A stretch of 64,000 nt of DNA, from positions 1 to 64,000 of the forward strand of contig JAVTVY010025165.1 of the NCBI GenBank assembly GCA_036873755.1. The letters are read 5' to 3'. Position 1 is the first letter of the stretch. The number at the start of each line of letters is the position of its first letter. This stretch comes from Hanleya hanleyi. Taxonomy: Eukaryota > Mollusca > Polyplacophora > Lepidopleurida > Hanleyidae. Made by a program: the position numbers and the translations under genes. Shown piece by piece: positions 27,728-39,317 of this stretch. The notes beneath the pieces were generated by a model that was not told the origin of the DNA, did no database searches, and saw only the letters and a program-made list of their open reading frames with translations.

Positions 27728-30700
27728 GTGACTGATATGTCTGCCGATGATAACATTCACCCTGAAACCAATTGTGTACCATCTGACTATAGGACACCTA
27801 TCCATGAAGCAAAATATAAATTAAGAGAATCAGGCACACTTGTACCTGACAGATCATGTGAAAACATTTGCCAGTTGGATTCTAGTCATCAAAATCGCTA
27901 CTCAGTGCTATACAGTTTATGTCAACATTGCAATCTTATGAATTGTCAATGTGAATATATATATGTACCAAAGCAGAAAAATGTAAATAATCTTGTAACC
28001 TTGAGGCCCAAAAATAATAGTCCTATCACAAATGTCAGTGCTGCTAAATATTATCATGCAAGCAACGATCTTAACTGTACGCCAAGAATATCACTAAATG
28101 AAGATACATGTGTACCTAGCTGTTTAGAATTTATGTGTATATATGATTACTTTGTTGTTTCCAATGTTATACAGTACTTAAATGTATATGAATATGTCAG
28201 TTCTTCACCTAGTCCTAGTGGTACACCTGCTAACAACACGCGAAGTCAGCATAGCTGCTACCCACTATTTCAAATACCTTCCAACTCATTTTCATACAGG
28301 ACATTCACTCCCCAATTAGGACTCCAAAACAAGAAAGGCACCAAAATAGCCCATTTGAACATACGACATATATTGCCAAAACTGGATGAAGTGAAGCTTT
28401 TAATCAATGATCTAAATATTTTTGGAATCACTGAAACATTCCTTTCTCCAAATATAACTGATGAATGCCTTCATATTGAAGGTTACAAACTAGAAAGACG
28501 TGATCGATTAAGTCAAGAAGGTGGGGGGTTGGTAGCATATGTGTCCAACACGATAAACTATGAAAGGAGAGATGATTTAGAAAATGAACAAGAAATCATC
28601 TGGATAGAGGTCAAACCTATTCACTGTAAGTCCTACCTTATTGCATTTGTATATCGACCGCCTGACTCTCCTGCTTCATGGATTGATAAATTTGACAAAA
28701 TGATCGACAAAACCATATCGGAACAAAAAGAATTGCTGTTACTTGGAGACTTCAACATAAATCTGCTCAAAGAAAACAATAATAAATGGAAGACCTGTAT
28801 AGATAACTATAGCCTTGAGCAGCTTATTAAAGAGCCAACACGTGTAACAAAGGAAACTTCAACACTAATAGACCACATCTACACCACAAATCCAAGACAC
28901 ATCCAAGAAATAAAAGTACCAAAAATTGCCCTTAGCGACCATTACCCCATCTGTTTAGTACACAGTAAATGTACTGATAAAGCAAACACACCCAGATCAA
29001 ATCATCAGCATAAAAGCATAAAATATAGATGCATGACACACTTTAATGAACAAAATTTTATTAATGATCTAAAAGAACAGCCATGGCATCTCCTTGAAAG
29101 TGAGTCTGATCCTAATATAGCCATTGCCCAGTGGACCCAACTAGTGCATGAAGTTATTGATAAACATGCTCCAATTAAAGAACGCCGTGTCCGATACAAC
29201 TCCACTCCTGTCTGGATGACGCAAGAAATAAAAGATGCTATGCAAAACCGCGATTATTATCACACACAAAAGGATAAACGAAATGAACGCATATGGCGAA
29301 ATAAGGTCAGCTATCTCATAAAAACTGCTAAACAGAAATATATTGAGAGAGAAATAGAAAAAGATGAATCAAGAAATATATGGAAAATACTTAAAGAAAT
29401 AAATCCAAAATCCAAAAACAACACTGCAGGTCCAACTCACATAAAAATAAATGATAAAATGACAGACGACCCTATAGAAATAGCCGCTCACCTAAATAAC
29501 TACTTCACCAATATACCAAAATATGTCCAACAAAACTCAAACTTTTCAGAGCCCGACCTGAATAACTTGAAGTCACATGTAGAAAACAATGTTACACCAG
29601 AAACTAAATTTAGCATACCATTCATGACAACAACATCTGTATATAACCATTTAAATAAGCTAAATACATCAAAGAGCACAGGTACAGATGACTTGTCACC
29701 CAAATTCCTCAAGCTTGCTGACCCAATACTCACTCAGTCACTCACTAAATTAATAAATCTTAGTATTGCAACAAACACATTTCCCTCATCTTGGAAGGTG
29801 GCTAAAGTAACCCCCGTCCACAAATCTGGAAAGAAAGACTTGCCTGAGAACTATAGGCCTATCTCAATATTACCTGTAGTATCAAAAATCCTAGAAAGAC
29901 ATGTACATGATTACCTATATGATTATCTCACCACAAACAACCTACTCCATAATGCACAATCTGGCTTCAGGAAAGGACACTCAACCCAAACAACATTAAC
30001 AAATCTTACTGAACAGTGGCTTAAAGCAATCGACAATCAAGAAATAGTGGGTGCCATCTATGTTGACTTCAAAAAGGCATTTGACTTAATAAATCACAAA
30101 ATTTTACTTGACAAACTGAAATGCTATAGACTTGACCAAGCTACACATGCCTGGATTGAATCATATTTACTTGGTCGGCAGCAGATAGTCAAACTGCAAA
30201 CACAAAATTCAGCATCCAGTCAAGTTCTGGCAGGTGTACCACAGGGTTCAATATTGGGACCTTTATTGTTTATAATCTATGTAAATGATCTCTTAATTGA
30301 AAATGATGTTTCTCATTGTACCGAGTCCTCAATAGAGCTTTTTGCTGATGATGCTACAGTAACACACTCTGATAAATCTCTAGAAGTTGTACAGATGGTC
30401 CTTAATCATGACATAAATTGGCTTAATCAGTGGTGTACAACAAACCGACTGGCTGTAAATCTAATAAAAACTGTGGCAATGCTAATTGGCACCCCACAAA
30501 GACTGTGTAATACTAATTCAGAAAACTTTAAAATACTAGTTGATGGCGTCTCAATTAAAACTGTCGAACATACCAAACTTCTTGGAATACACATTGACAA
30601 TACATTGGCATGGAATATACATATAGAGGAAACTACCAGGAAGATATCATCTCTCATAGGAATTTTATTTAGAAACAAAGACCTGCTATCAATCAAAGCC

Positions 30701-30856
30701 AAATGTTTATTTTACAGCATGTATATTCAGCCACATATTGACTATGGTCTAACAATCTGGGGAAATGCCTCTGACTGCCATCTTGAAAGAATTCACAGAC
30801 TCCAAAAAAGAGCTGCAAGAATTATACTTGATCAAATCAACTTTTTAAGCAACTGA
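27728..30856 (+). pseudogene. LINE ORF2: APE endonuclease and reverse transcriptase
   Basis: 1042 codons, 12 bp after ORF1. N-terminal 200 residues of low similarity. AP-endonuclease domain about 210-420 (IAHLNIRH, GITETF, FVYRPPDSP, LLGDFNIN, TLIDHIYT, LSDHYPI). Reverse transcriptase about 640-920 (NYRPISILP, QSGFRKGHST, VDFKKAFDLINH, GVPQGSILGPLLF, LFADDATV). The YxDD-equivalent FADD is intact. The frame ends early at 30,856; the last 100 codons continue in another frame at 30,862-31,164, so one base was gained or lost near 30,845. Otherwise well preserved, hence younger than the Polinton genes. Confidence 0.85.
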
Positions 30857-30861
30857 ACTGG

Positions 30862-31164
30862 ATGACTATTTTTGAGAGATTATTTATACAAAAGGCCATA
30901 TCAATATACAAAATTCTAAATTCAGATGTGAACCCCTCATCAAACTTCTTCCAGAAAATTGCTGATACTACTGTTCGAACTCTAAGATCAACAAGTGCAG
31001 GACATCTTCACATACCTAAAAGTAGGACAGAATATTACAAAAGAAGCCTTCATTACTCAGGTCCAGTAATTTGGAACAGTTTACCCCAAAATATATGCAA
31101 TGCCGAGTCTGTGAATTCTTTCAAGAGACTTGTACATAATTTTGTAAATAGTGAAACTTCATGA
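30862..31164 (+). pseudogene. LINE ORF2 C-terminal end in shifted frame
   Basis: Encodes FERLFIQKAISIYKILN and YSGPVIWNSLPQNICNAES, typical of the C terminus of CR1/L2-type ORF2 ('RSFNYAGPxLWNSLP'). Stop at 31,164, then about 210 bp of 3' UTR. Confidence 0.8.
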
Positions 31165-31372
31165 TGTGCTCTAAATATATATATAAAACATCAGAACGTG
31201 CTAACGATCTTAGATACTGTCATTGTGGCTATCAACCATTGCTATGTATATTCATGTGTATAATAATGTACTTGTAAATAATAGCTCATTATAATATGTA
31301 CTCTTGAGGGCCTCAAGGGAGAACAGTCTCTGACTGATTGTGTAACCCTCATTAAATAAAGCATTTATTATA

Positions 31373-31558
31373 TTACTGAGTGATACTGGTCAGCTGCATC
31401 TCATCAATGAGGCGAACACGGTACTTTTGAAGCTTCACTTCCTGGGATGACTCCATGACTGTGGGCTCAGGCTGGTGAGTAACTGCTACGGTGTAATAGT
31501 CTGGTGAATTTGCACTGGTAAAATGAAAAAAGTAAAAGGTTCTCCACAGCTCATACAA
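31373..31558 (-). CDS. Short unknown frame between the LINE and the right TIR
   Basis: 61 codons on the minus strand (MYELWRTFYFFHFTSANSPD...). No family recognised. It is the only candidate native Polinton coding sequence right of the LINE and may be the tail of a gene cut by the LINE. Could also be chance. Confidence 0.25.
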   Translation of the reverse strand: MYELWRTFYFFHFTSANSPDYYTVAVTHQPEPTVMESSQEVKLQKYRVRLIDEMQLTSITQ

Positions 31559-31640
31559 GCAGGCAAGCAGGCTGGCTAGAGGTGAGGCAGGCAGGCAGGC
31601 GGGCAGGCAGGCTGGTCAGGTCAGGTCAGTCAGGCAAGTA
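31559..31640 (+). repeat. (CAGG)n-like simple repeat
   Basis: Irregular 'ggcaggcaggc' and 'gtcaggtcag' units just inside the right TIR. Confidence 0.8.
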
Positions 31641-31662
31641 GTGCAATGAATACACCCCATCG

Positions 31663-32555
31663 TTAAAAATCGCCTCCTTTTATACGTTTTTCTACAATCC
31701 GCCATTTTGAACACACACGCCGCCATTTTGAACACACAGGCCGCCATTTTGAACACACAGGCCGCCATTTTGAACACACTCCCACAACCGCCATTTTGAA
31801 CACACTCCCACAGCCGCCATTTTGAACACACAGGCCGCCATTTTGAACACACACGCCGCCATTTTGAACACACACGCCGCCATTTTGAACACACTCCCAC
31901 AGCCGCCATTTTGTACACACACGCCGCCATTTTGACCACACACGCCGCCATTTTGAACACACTCCCACAGCCGCCATTTTGTACACACACGCCGCCATTT
32001 TGAACACACTCCCACAGCCGCCATTTTGTACACACAGGTCGCCATTTTGACCACACAGGCCGCCATTTTGAACACACTCCCACAGCCGCCATTTTGAACA
32101 CACTCCCACAGCCGCCATTTTGAACACACTCCCACAGCCGCCATTTTGTACACACACGCCGCCATTTTGAACACACTCCCACAGCCGCCACCACACATGC
32201 CGCCATGTTGAACACACTCCCACAGCCGCCATTTTGAACACACAGGCCGCCATTTTGAACACACAGGCCGCCATTTTGAACACACTCCCACAGCCGCCAT
32301 TTTGAACACACAGCCGCCATTTTGTACACACACGCCGCCATTTTGAACACACTCCCACACACATGCCGCCATTTTGTACACACAGGCCGCCATTTTGAAC
32401 ACACTCCCACAGCCGCCACCACACATGCCGCCATTTTGGACACACCCCACCATCTAGACATGCCTTGATCACGTGATCAAGTTCCTCCTCAATCCTCCAC
32501 CGGGGGGAACAAAAAAGTAGGTCAATGGGACTCGTAATCAGTTTTATATACTACT
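31663..32555 (-). repeat. Right terminal inverted repeat with AAAATGGCGGC array
   Basis: Reads GCCGCCATTTTG about 30 times on the plus strand, twice as many as the left end (16), which explains the longer right repeat. Outer 110 bp identical in kind to the left ('gatcacgtgatcaag', 'ctccaccggggggaac'). Ends TATATACTACT at 32,555. Confidence 0.9.
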
Positions 32556-32561
32556 GAGCGA
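32556..32561 (+). repeat. Right target-site duplication of the Polinton (gagcga)
   Basis: Identical to 14,016-14,021. Confidence 0.9.
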
Positions 32562-32957
32562 GGCTTGAAGCTTGACGCGAATGGTCGATTTGGCCTTTAT
32601 CACTTTTCAATTTGGAGGGCAGCGGACACAAACCAGATGGACATCTTTTAGACATAATACATCAGCGACATTTTAGGTCAAATTTTAATCAGACTGTCAA
32701 ATATCCATCCGGACCTGCCACTCCTCATTTGATCATTATGAAGCTGATTATTGGGGTAACTCAGTCGGCTTAGTGTAACCTCCGTTTTCATGGTTCACAG
32801 ATGTTTCACAATACGTTTTACAACTGTATTAGAACATACTATTACAATGACGTAAAATTACTGGAAAATACTTTCGAAAAGTTTTACGCCTCGGCTGTCC
32901 GTTGAAGTGTGTACACCATGACAAAATTTCAATAACTAAAAAATAAGCCATATTTAC
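32562..32957 (-). other. Probable host intron
   Basis: Lies downstream of the protease exon's donor site on the minus strand. No coding signal. Confidence 0.45.
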
Positions 32958-33139
32958 CGTCCCATCGACACAGTGGGCAGCAGTCAGTACTGTATCGGGT
33001 CCTATTAAAACAGCTCCACAAATGTGCGACCAGATCACAATTAGAGACCTTCGCTCCAGAGAGAGTTGCCATGGAAACTGTCCAGTCTGTGCCGGTATTC
33101 CTCCAACAATTCTAGTGATGGGGTCCTGCAACGGCTTGC
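32958..33139 (-). CDS. Exon of an S1 (trypsin-like) serine protease
   Basis: 182-nt exon on the minus strand, with acceptor 'tctcctcag' before 33,139 and donor 'gtaaat' after 32,958. It encodes KPLQDPITR-IVGG (zymogen cleavage site and new N terminus), GQFPWQLSL, ICGAVLIG (usually CGGSLI) and VLTAAHCVDG with the catalytic His. The phases are consistent. The Asp and Ser exons are not found in the window. To the left only 396 bp separate it from the Polinton, so the element probably sits in the next intron, or the exon is an orphan. Confidence 0.8.
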
Positions 33140-33202
33140 CTGAGGAGAAAACAACGCGGAATTTCCATTGGCTTTTCATGTTGCATTTAATTGTCTAAAC
33201 AG

Positions 33203-33268
33203 AGAGCGAGAGACAGAGGATTAAGGTTTGATGTTGCGTTCAGCAATATTTTAGCTATATAGTGACGA
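33203..33268 (+). repeat. Molluscan SINE-like core
   Basis: 'gattaaggtttgatgttgcg', then 'cagcaatattttagctatat'. Diverged from the copies at 2,993 and 7,814. Confidence 0.6.
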
Positions 33269-34015
33269 TCAAAATTATAAATATTCTAACAAAAACAAGT
33301 CAACAACCCAGCAATTTAGAAGTAATCAACACAACACACCAAGAGACATACATTTAAACTTATGCAGCAAACCGATTTCTCTCAAATAACCTAAGATGCA
33401 GTCTTCTTTCACTCGACTAACAAGATCAATTAACCTTCTAAAGTAGCTTCTCGACAAAAAGGATGGAAGCAAGTATATTCAGTATATTTGTATTTACAGG
33501 GCGGTCCATTCTGAGGTCTTTAAATTCAGTATCGCAATAGATTTGTTTCTTTTTAAGAAAGCAATCTGGAGCACATTTTGACCATATTTATGACCGTATA
33601 TATTCATGAATATCATAGAATTATGGATAATAGTATCATAGCAACATACATTTTCATTTCAGTTAGGGACAGTATCAGCCTCAATTATACAACTGTAGTC
33701 ATTTGTCAAACTGGGACATTTACCGTGTCATTGTTTATCATTATGTGTCCATTTAGTGTATATATTACGTAATATTCGAATAAAGCATCGTGGGTACACG
33801 ATGCCAGCATGGTAGCCAAGCGAGGTCATTTAGAATTTGCATACTTGCCAATTCTTGTCTAACTGAAAGAATTATCTTCACCCCAATATTCCAGTTAGTC
33901 CAATGCAAACGATTTTAGCAGATAACTAGATACAGTCGAGCGATTACGATCGACGAGGCATCCCTTTTTCAAGTAACGGAAATATATATTATTTGTTAAG
34001 AGAGTAACAACGTAA
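33269..34015. other. No gene seen
   Basis: AT-rich. One 64-codon frame near 33,578 without motifs is not called. Confidence 0.5.
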
Positions 34016-34019
34016 AATT

Positions 34020-34860
34020 TAGGAAAGACAATGATGACATGGCCCCCAGGCAAAGCGGCACAAAAACATTCCCAAACGATAACTTGAGGGAAGATACCAA
34101 CACACCAGATTTGGGAAGAATCCGTTCAGGTTTTCAAAAGTTACTGAAACGCGATTTTAACTTGGCTCACATGCCAGGGCGCCACGTATAGGCGGATTGG
34201 CACAGAAAACAATCCCATCCATGATCTTGAGACAAGAATCCCCGACATTGGAAATAGAGAACTGCATCTGATTAGTTTTACCAAAACGTTAACTTGGTCC
34301 ACAGATGGTGCAACATATAAGCAAATCGGCATGAAAAACAATCCCACGCGAGATTTCCAGGCAAGGTACTCATATACCAAATTAGGAAATAATCCATTCA
34401 AGTATTTAAAAGTTATTTTTCAGAAACGCAATTTTAAATTGGCACCACCTAGAAGTGGATTGACATGAAAAACAATGCCAAACGAGATATTGAGGCGAGG
34501 TGCCCACATACCAGATTTGGTAAGAATCGACCCAGGATTTCAAAAGTTATTGTCTGGAAACACTATTTTAACTGAGACCCCAGGTGGCGTCAACTATAAT
34601 CGGCACGAAAAAAACAATCTCAAGGCACCCATACACCAAATTTGGAAAGACTCCTTCAGGTTTTCAAAAGGTCTCCAGATGGCACCACTTTGAGGCCGAT
34701 CGGCACGAAAAACGATCCCAAGCAAAATCTTGGGGCAAGGGACCCACTTACCAAATTCGAAGGAAATCTGTTAGGATATTCAGGAATATTGTCCGGAAAA
34801 GGAATTTTAACTAACGGCAAAAAAAAAATCACAAAAAAAATCACAGGATCTTGTTACTAG
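34020..34860 (+). repeat. Degenerate tandem repeats of about 140 bp
   Basis: Six diverged units with 'accagatttgg(t/g)aagaat', 'caggttttcaaaagttattg', 'attttaactt' and 'gatcggcacgaaaaacaat'. Confidence 0.75.
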
Positions 34861-34880
34861 TCCAAGAGCTAAGGCAGATT

Positions 34881-35170
34881 TAATTGTACGTCGGAGGCCA
34901 AAAGGTTTGAGCATGTTTTCTGGATCAGAATTTTGTCCTGTTTTGAAAATGCGCGCCTTCGTGGTCAAAGCTGCTGCATTTTGGACGAAAAATGTGGTTT
35001 CTATTTTTTTTTGACAGACTTTTCAACGAAATTGATAAAACAAACGTATTTGTACCATACATGTAAATGCGCCTCCATATCTGGCTCCAAATTGAAGATG
35101 GAGAACTGGCCCAAGTATACACCCAAGACAAAACTATATGTAATTGATTATAGTGGTCTCATGCGATGAT
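34881..35170 (+). repeat. Dispersed repeat family R1, copy 1
   Basis: Segments recur inverted at 42,970-43,170 and 44,825-44,950 ('ccaaaaggtttgagcatgtt', 'cattttggacgaaaaatg'). Confidence 0.7.
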
Positions 35171-35389
35171 TTCGTCCAAAATGAGGTTAAAATTACCCAA
35201 ATCCATATAACATATCCCTAGAAATATCTCGCTGATATCTTTATTTCTACCAGTAGGTTATTTTCATGCATCCAGAAAAATGACTACAGCGATTGGGCAT
35301 TCAGCAATACCAAATATGACCATGAGCACCAGACCCTTGCGGAGAAATTTGCCCTAAATTCACCCTACCCCCTTTTTCGGCAGAATCTG

Positions 35390-36345
35390 GAAAATAACAT
35401 CATATTCCCATTTTGAATCTATTTACATAACCCGAAGATCAAGATTTGATGATTTATTTCAAAATGGCGGCCATACGCAGTCACCTGAAAATCAGACTTT
35501 TCACGTTGCTCTTATAATTCAAGGCATTATTCTTAGCTCATGGTGAAAAGTTATCAAAACTGAGAAATATCCTGGCATTTTGGGTATATTTGCTTTTCTC
35601 CAAGATGTACTGGTGAAATTTAAAATGACGGTCATACCATCTGAAAATCATACTTTTCCATCGTTCTGCTATAGACAAAATCATCCTGTTCCTTGTGCAT
35701 TTTTTTTTCTCCAAAACTGAGCGATATCTAAGCATAGCCTAACATCTTACGCTCATTTTAAGTATATTTGCTTTTCGCCAAGATTAGGATATGATGAAAA
35801 ATACAAAATGACGGTCATATGAGGTCATCTGAAAATCATACTTTTTCATCTTGCTCGTATTGTTCAAGGCAGTATTCTTAGCTCATTGTGCTAATTTATC
35901 ACATCAGATCGATCTCTAAGCATAGCCTAACATCTTACGCCCCTTTTGAATCTATTCATATATCCCTAACACCAAGATTTAATGGTCAAATTCAAAATGG
36001 CCACCATATGGGATCATCTGAAAGTCATACTTTTCATGCTGCTCGTTCAGGCATTATTCTTAGCTAATTGTGCAAATTCACTGGAATAGAGAGATATCTT
36101 TGCATAGTGGAGTCTATTTGCATAGATATCCCAAAAATCGAAATATGATGGTCAAATTTAAAATGGCAGCCCTGTGGGTTCATCTGAAGATCATGCTTTT
36201 CCATGTCGCTGTTATAGATAAAGGCATTATTCTTGGTTGATTGTGCAAATTTATCAAACCTGGAGGCTCTTTCAGCTCAGCCAAACACCTTGTACACATG
36301 CTGAATGTAATTGTTTTGTCTTCAGATTATAAATGATGGCTAAAT
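35390..36345 (+). repeat. Degenerate tandem repeats of about 150-190 bp
   Basis: 'ggcattattcttagctcattgtg' type segments at about 35,520, 35,670, 35,865, 36,050 and 36,220, alternating with 'aaatggcggccatatg' and 'catctgaaaatcatactttt'. Confidence 0.8.
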
Positions 36346-36453
36346 TCAAAATTGAGGAAGAAAATACATTAAACGAGAGATCCTGAAGGATCTTGGCGCC
36401 CACCATTGTCTTTTTGTCCATTGTTATTAAGAACAGACGATTGATTTGTAATT

Positions 36454-38186
36454 TTGTTTACAGAATTTCGAATTTACACGTCAGGAGGCTATAGTTGTGA
36501 TTGTGAATCGTCGAACTTTATCTATACACCATGCAAACATATTGTGACTGGTGACCTTGATGTGGTGAGTGATAAGGATCTGAAATTACTCCTGATGAAG
36601 GGACCTAAATATAGAGAGCCAAGAAGAATAAATCTGAAGGCCGACCAGAAGATAGTCTGTCTGCATTGGAACAGTACGTTATTGATTGGTCTAAGCGAGA
36701 AAAAATTGAACCTACAGTACTCGCTGATTGGCTGGACCTCACCAAGAGCAAGGTCGTTGAAACAATCCGCCATATTGACAGAAGTACTCTTCCCCAAGCA
36801 AAACAAGTTCTGAGAAACCTCAATTCGCAAGAAGTTCTAGCAAATCTCCAGAGTAAATTCGTTATAGTCCCAGCAGACAAAGCTCCGAATAATATAATAT
36901 TCATATGTAAATATTGCTATTACCAGGTGCTGGTTAAAGAATTGAGTGTAGACATATCTTCATCAAATACGTCTACTTACTCCCAAACTACATTTACTCT
37001 GGAAGATTTATTTAACAATCACAAAAAGTTTCTCAGGGAAAGAGGTATTCGTCTTCCAACCAATCATAACGACATACCAAAAATGTACTGGACTCCCAAA
37101 ATGCATAAATCACCATACAAAGCTAGATTCATAGCTGGTTCTAGAAGCTGCACCACCAAACTTCTTTCAACCCTATTGACGAGGGCCCTTCAGGAGGTAA
37201 AAGCATTTTGGGAAAGGTATTGCGCCACTATTTCTAAGAACTCTGGCGTTGAATGTATGTGGATATTGAAAAACTCAAAATGTCTTACGGAAGAGCTTGA
37301 TGCTAAAGGTCACACACCGTACAGACATGTATCCACATGGGATTTCTCGACTCTCTATACTACAATCCCTCATCAGGACCTTATTGACCGTCTAAGTTCA
37401 TTAATAGTATCTGTGTTCAAGAAAACTGATCGTAGATATATTAATGTCGGAAGCCATAAAGCATTCTTTAGCTCGACTACATACAAGAGATATAATTCAT
37501 GGGATGTTTCTTTGTTTATAGAGTTGCTTGAATTTCTCATTAAAAATATTTATGTGAAATTTGGCAACACAATATATCAGCAGGATATAGGTATTCCAAT
37601 GGGTACTAATTGTGCACCCCTGTTGGCCGACCTGTATCTGTTCTCTTATGAATATGACTATATGCAGGCGCTTTCAAAAACCGATCCATTCAAAGCCCGT
37701 TCCTTCTCATTCACCAAACGCTATATAGACAATCTTCTCGCTGTGGATAATCGCTATATAAATGACGCAGTGAAGGATATATATCCACCTTCACTGGATT
37801 TGAAGGAAACTACAGATAGCCTTACAGGCACATCTTATTTAGATCTCTATCTCTATAAAAATGAAGCGGGCATTCTCTCTCGTCGACTTTATGACAAAGG
37901 AGATGATTACAATTTCGACATCGTAAACTATCCCTTTCTGGATAGTAATATTCCAGTGGGACCTGCATATGGCGTATACATATCTCGCTTAGTAGCATTT
38001 GCTAGATCCTGTGTTAAATGTGATGATTTTAATCAACGTCACAAAACATTGTTGCAGAAACTTATAAAACAGGGCTATTCCACCAAGCGCCTCCACTCAA
38101 AGTTTCTCAAATTTGGCGATACATATCGCATGCTGATAGCAAAATACGAACGTAGCGAGCAAGATCTATGGCGCTACGTTTCGTAA
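36454..38186 (+). pseudogene. Penelope-like element reverse transcriptase
   Basis: The N-terminal part (36,454 to about 36,665) has GYSCDCESSNF, CKHIVTGDL and KGPKYREPRRI, as in PLE N termini. It then shifts one frame to the 506-codon main frame from 36,666. There: QYVIDWSKREK, VPADKAPNNI, WTPKMHKSPYKARFI, motif A WDFSTLYTTIPH, QQDIGIPMGTNCAPLLADLYL and the active-site motif RYIDNLL. The expected second Asp of the catalytic pair is Asn here. No GIY-YIG endonuclease follows. The frameshift and the Asn make it inactive. Confidence 0.8.
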
Positions 38187-38362
38187 CTTGTGTCTAATTC
38201 CGCTTAACCCGGGGCTAGGGGCCGTATGAACCCATGTACTTCAAGATCCTCATGGTACTCATATGAACAGTCACAATCAAAGCGTGACTGAGATACATCT
38301 TTTTTAGATGACGACTCTATAACGAATATTATGGATTAAGAATACTGATCAGCGATACGGAT

Positions 38363-38590
38363 TTGATATTTTTGGAACATCTTGATGTCTTGCCGGCATC
38401 ATTGAAAACTGTTGACCGCTTCTCTCTTGCAGGAAACAAGCCTATGTTTATGTATACTATGATTGTCTTTTTGAATTTGGTGCTAATACTGTTATGTGGA
38501 AAATGGAATAGGTCTTTGGATTATGGACGCGGATATTCTCTAATGGACGACGGCTGGATTATGAATGACGGACTAGACGCTTGTAACTGA
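38363..38590 (+). CDS. Short conserved frame in the PLE 3' tail
   Basis: 75 codons: MIFLEHLDVLPASLKTVDRF..., a hydrophobic stretch (YTMIVFLNLVLILL), then LDYGRGYSLMDDG. Copy A keeps 63 codons with few changes and the minus copy at 59.8 kb keeps the first half. Within it, 'ctctcttgcag' looks like a splice acceptor, present in at least three copies. It could be a real small protein or an exon; function unknown. Confidence 0.4.
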   Translation: MIFLEHLDVLPASLKTVDRFSLAGNKPMFMYTMIVFLNLVLILLCGKWNRSLDYGRGYSLMDDGWIMNDGLDACN

Positions 38591-39317
38591 AGATATAATC
38601 TAAGTTTCAGGAGTTTCAAGATTTCTAGAAACTTTACTTATGTCGGTTGTTATAATACAAGAGAAATGAGCAAAGTTAGTCTGAAAGTGAATGTACATGT
38701 ACGGAGGATCCTTCGCCTTTGTTTTGTAGTATTTTTTTTATTTATTTTTTTGCACGTGTCATCATTGGGTACTGGAAGCGAAGACCAATCTCTTTGAGAC
38801 TTTGGCATGAGCTATGAAACATACTTAAGATTTTATAATTAGGAACGAATGCTAATTCTGTTCTGTTTATTGGGCTATTTCGAGATATCTCTTTTAAGAT
38901 ACCATGCTCGAAAATAGTAAGATGGTACAATGCTTAATACTGAACGGATCCGGTCCGCGCAGTAATGTTGAAACTTCAAAAGTGCCTGGATCCTGATTAT
39001 CTCCCTAGGATCGAAACATGCAGTAGTCTACAGTTGTCGAGTTGTGACGTTGAGTCACAGGAGTGACATCCCTTCATGTAGCCGACCCGCCGGCAGACGA
39101 AAGGGTGGAGCAGTTCACTTGCTACTGCATGGACTAAAGAAAGCTGATTTAAAATTTGAAGAAATACATTTTAATTCAGAATTATTTGAACTCCTTGATA
39201 TGGAAGGTGAAGGTACGGATATTCTCTATAGTCAATATATAGAATATGCCCCACCGTTTGATCCGCCGACTCTTGCGATGCAACGTCACATCTCGAGAAT
39301 ACCAAATTAATTTGGAG
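38591..39317. other. No gene seen
   Basis: AT-rich with a (T)n patch at 38,730. No motifs. Confidence 0.5.

Larger units (their letters stand above)
22300..31376 (+). mobile_element. CR1/L2-like LINE inserted in the Polinton
   Basis: Non-LTR retrotransposon with ORF1 (coiled region, SGNH esterase, two CCHC knuckles) and ORF2 (APE endonuclease and reverse transcriptase), ending 'attaaataaagcatttatta'. The 5' limit is uncertain. ORF1 is split by a 3.7-kb TIR element, and ORF2 has a late frameshift. Clade placement within the CR1/L2/Jockey group is from domain layout only. Confidence 0.8.
14022..32555. mobile_element. Maverick/Polinton DNA transposon with nested insertions
   Basis: 18,534 bp between two gagcga copies. 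The ends are exact inverted repeats starting AGTAGTATATAAAACTGATT. The left half has the integrase and packaging ATPase on the plus strand and family B polymerase on the minus strand, the classic Polinton gene set with the polymerase facing inward. Integrase and polymerase are broken. No major or minor capsid gene and no maturation protease were found. The right half is filled by a LINE (about 22.5-31.4 kb) that itself carries a TIR element. The core is an old, defective copy; the YY1-type repeat array in the ends is unusual. Confidence 0.9.
36454..38590 (+). mobile_element. Penelope-like element, nearly full length
   Basis: RT region plus the 3' tail 38,187-38,590. The tail is repeated alone or with RT fragments at 25,567, 50,560 and (minus) 59,637-59,965. 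The 5' end is not defined. Confidence 0.75.

Noticed and set aside
36454..36600. SWIM-type zinc finger (CxC...CxH)
   Set aside because: The CDC...CKH pattern is the usual N-terminal segment of this PLE RT, followed by GDL and KGPKYREP; not a separate SWIM protein.
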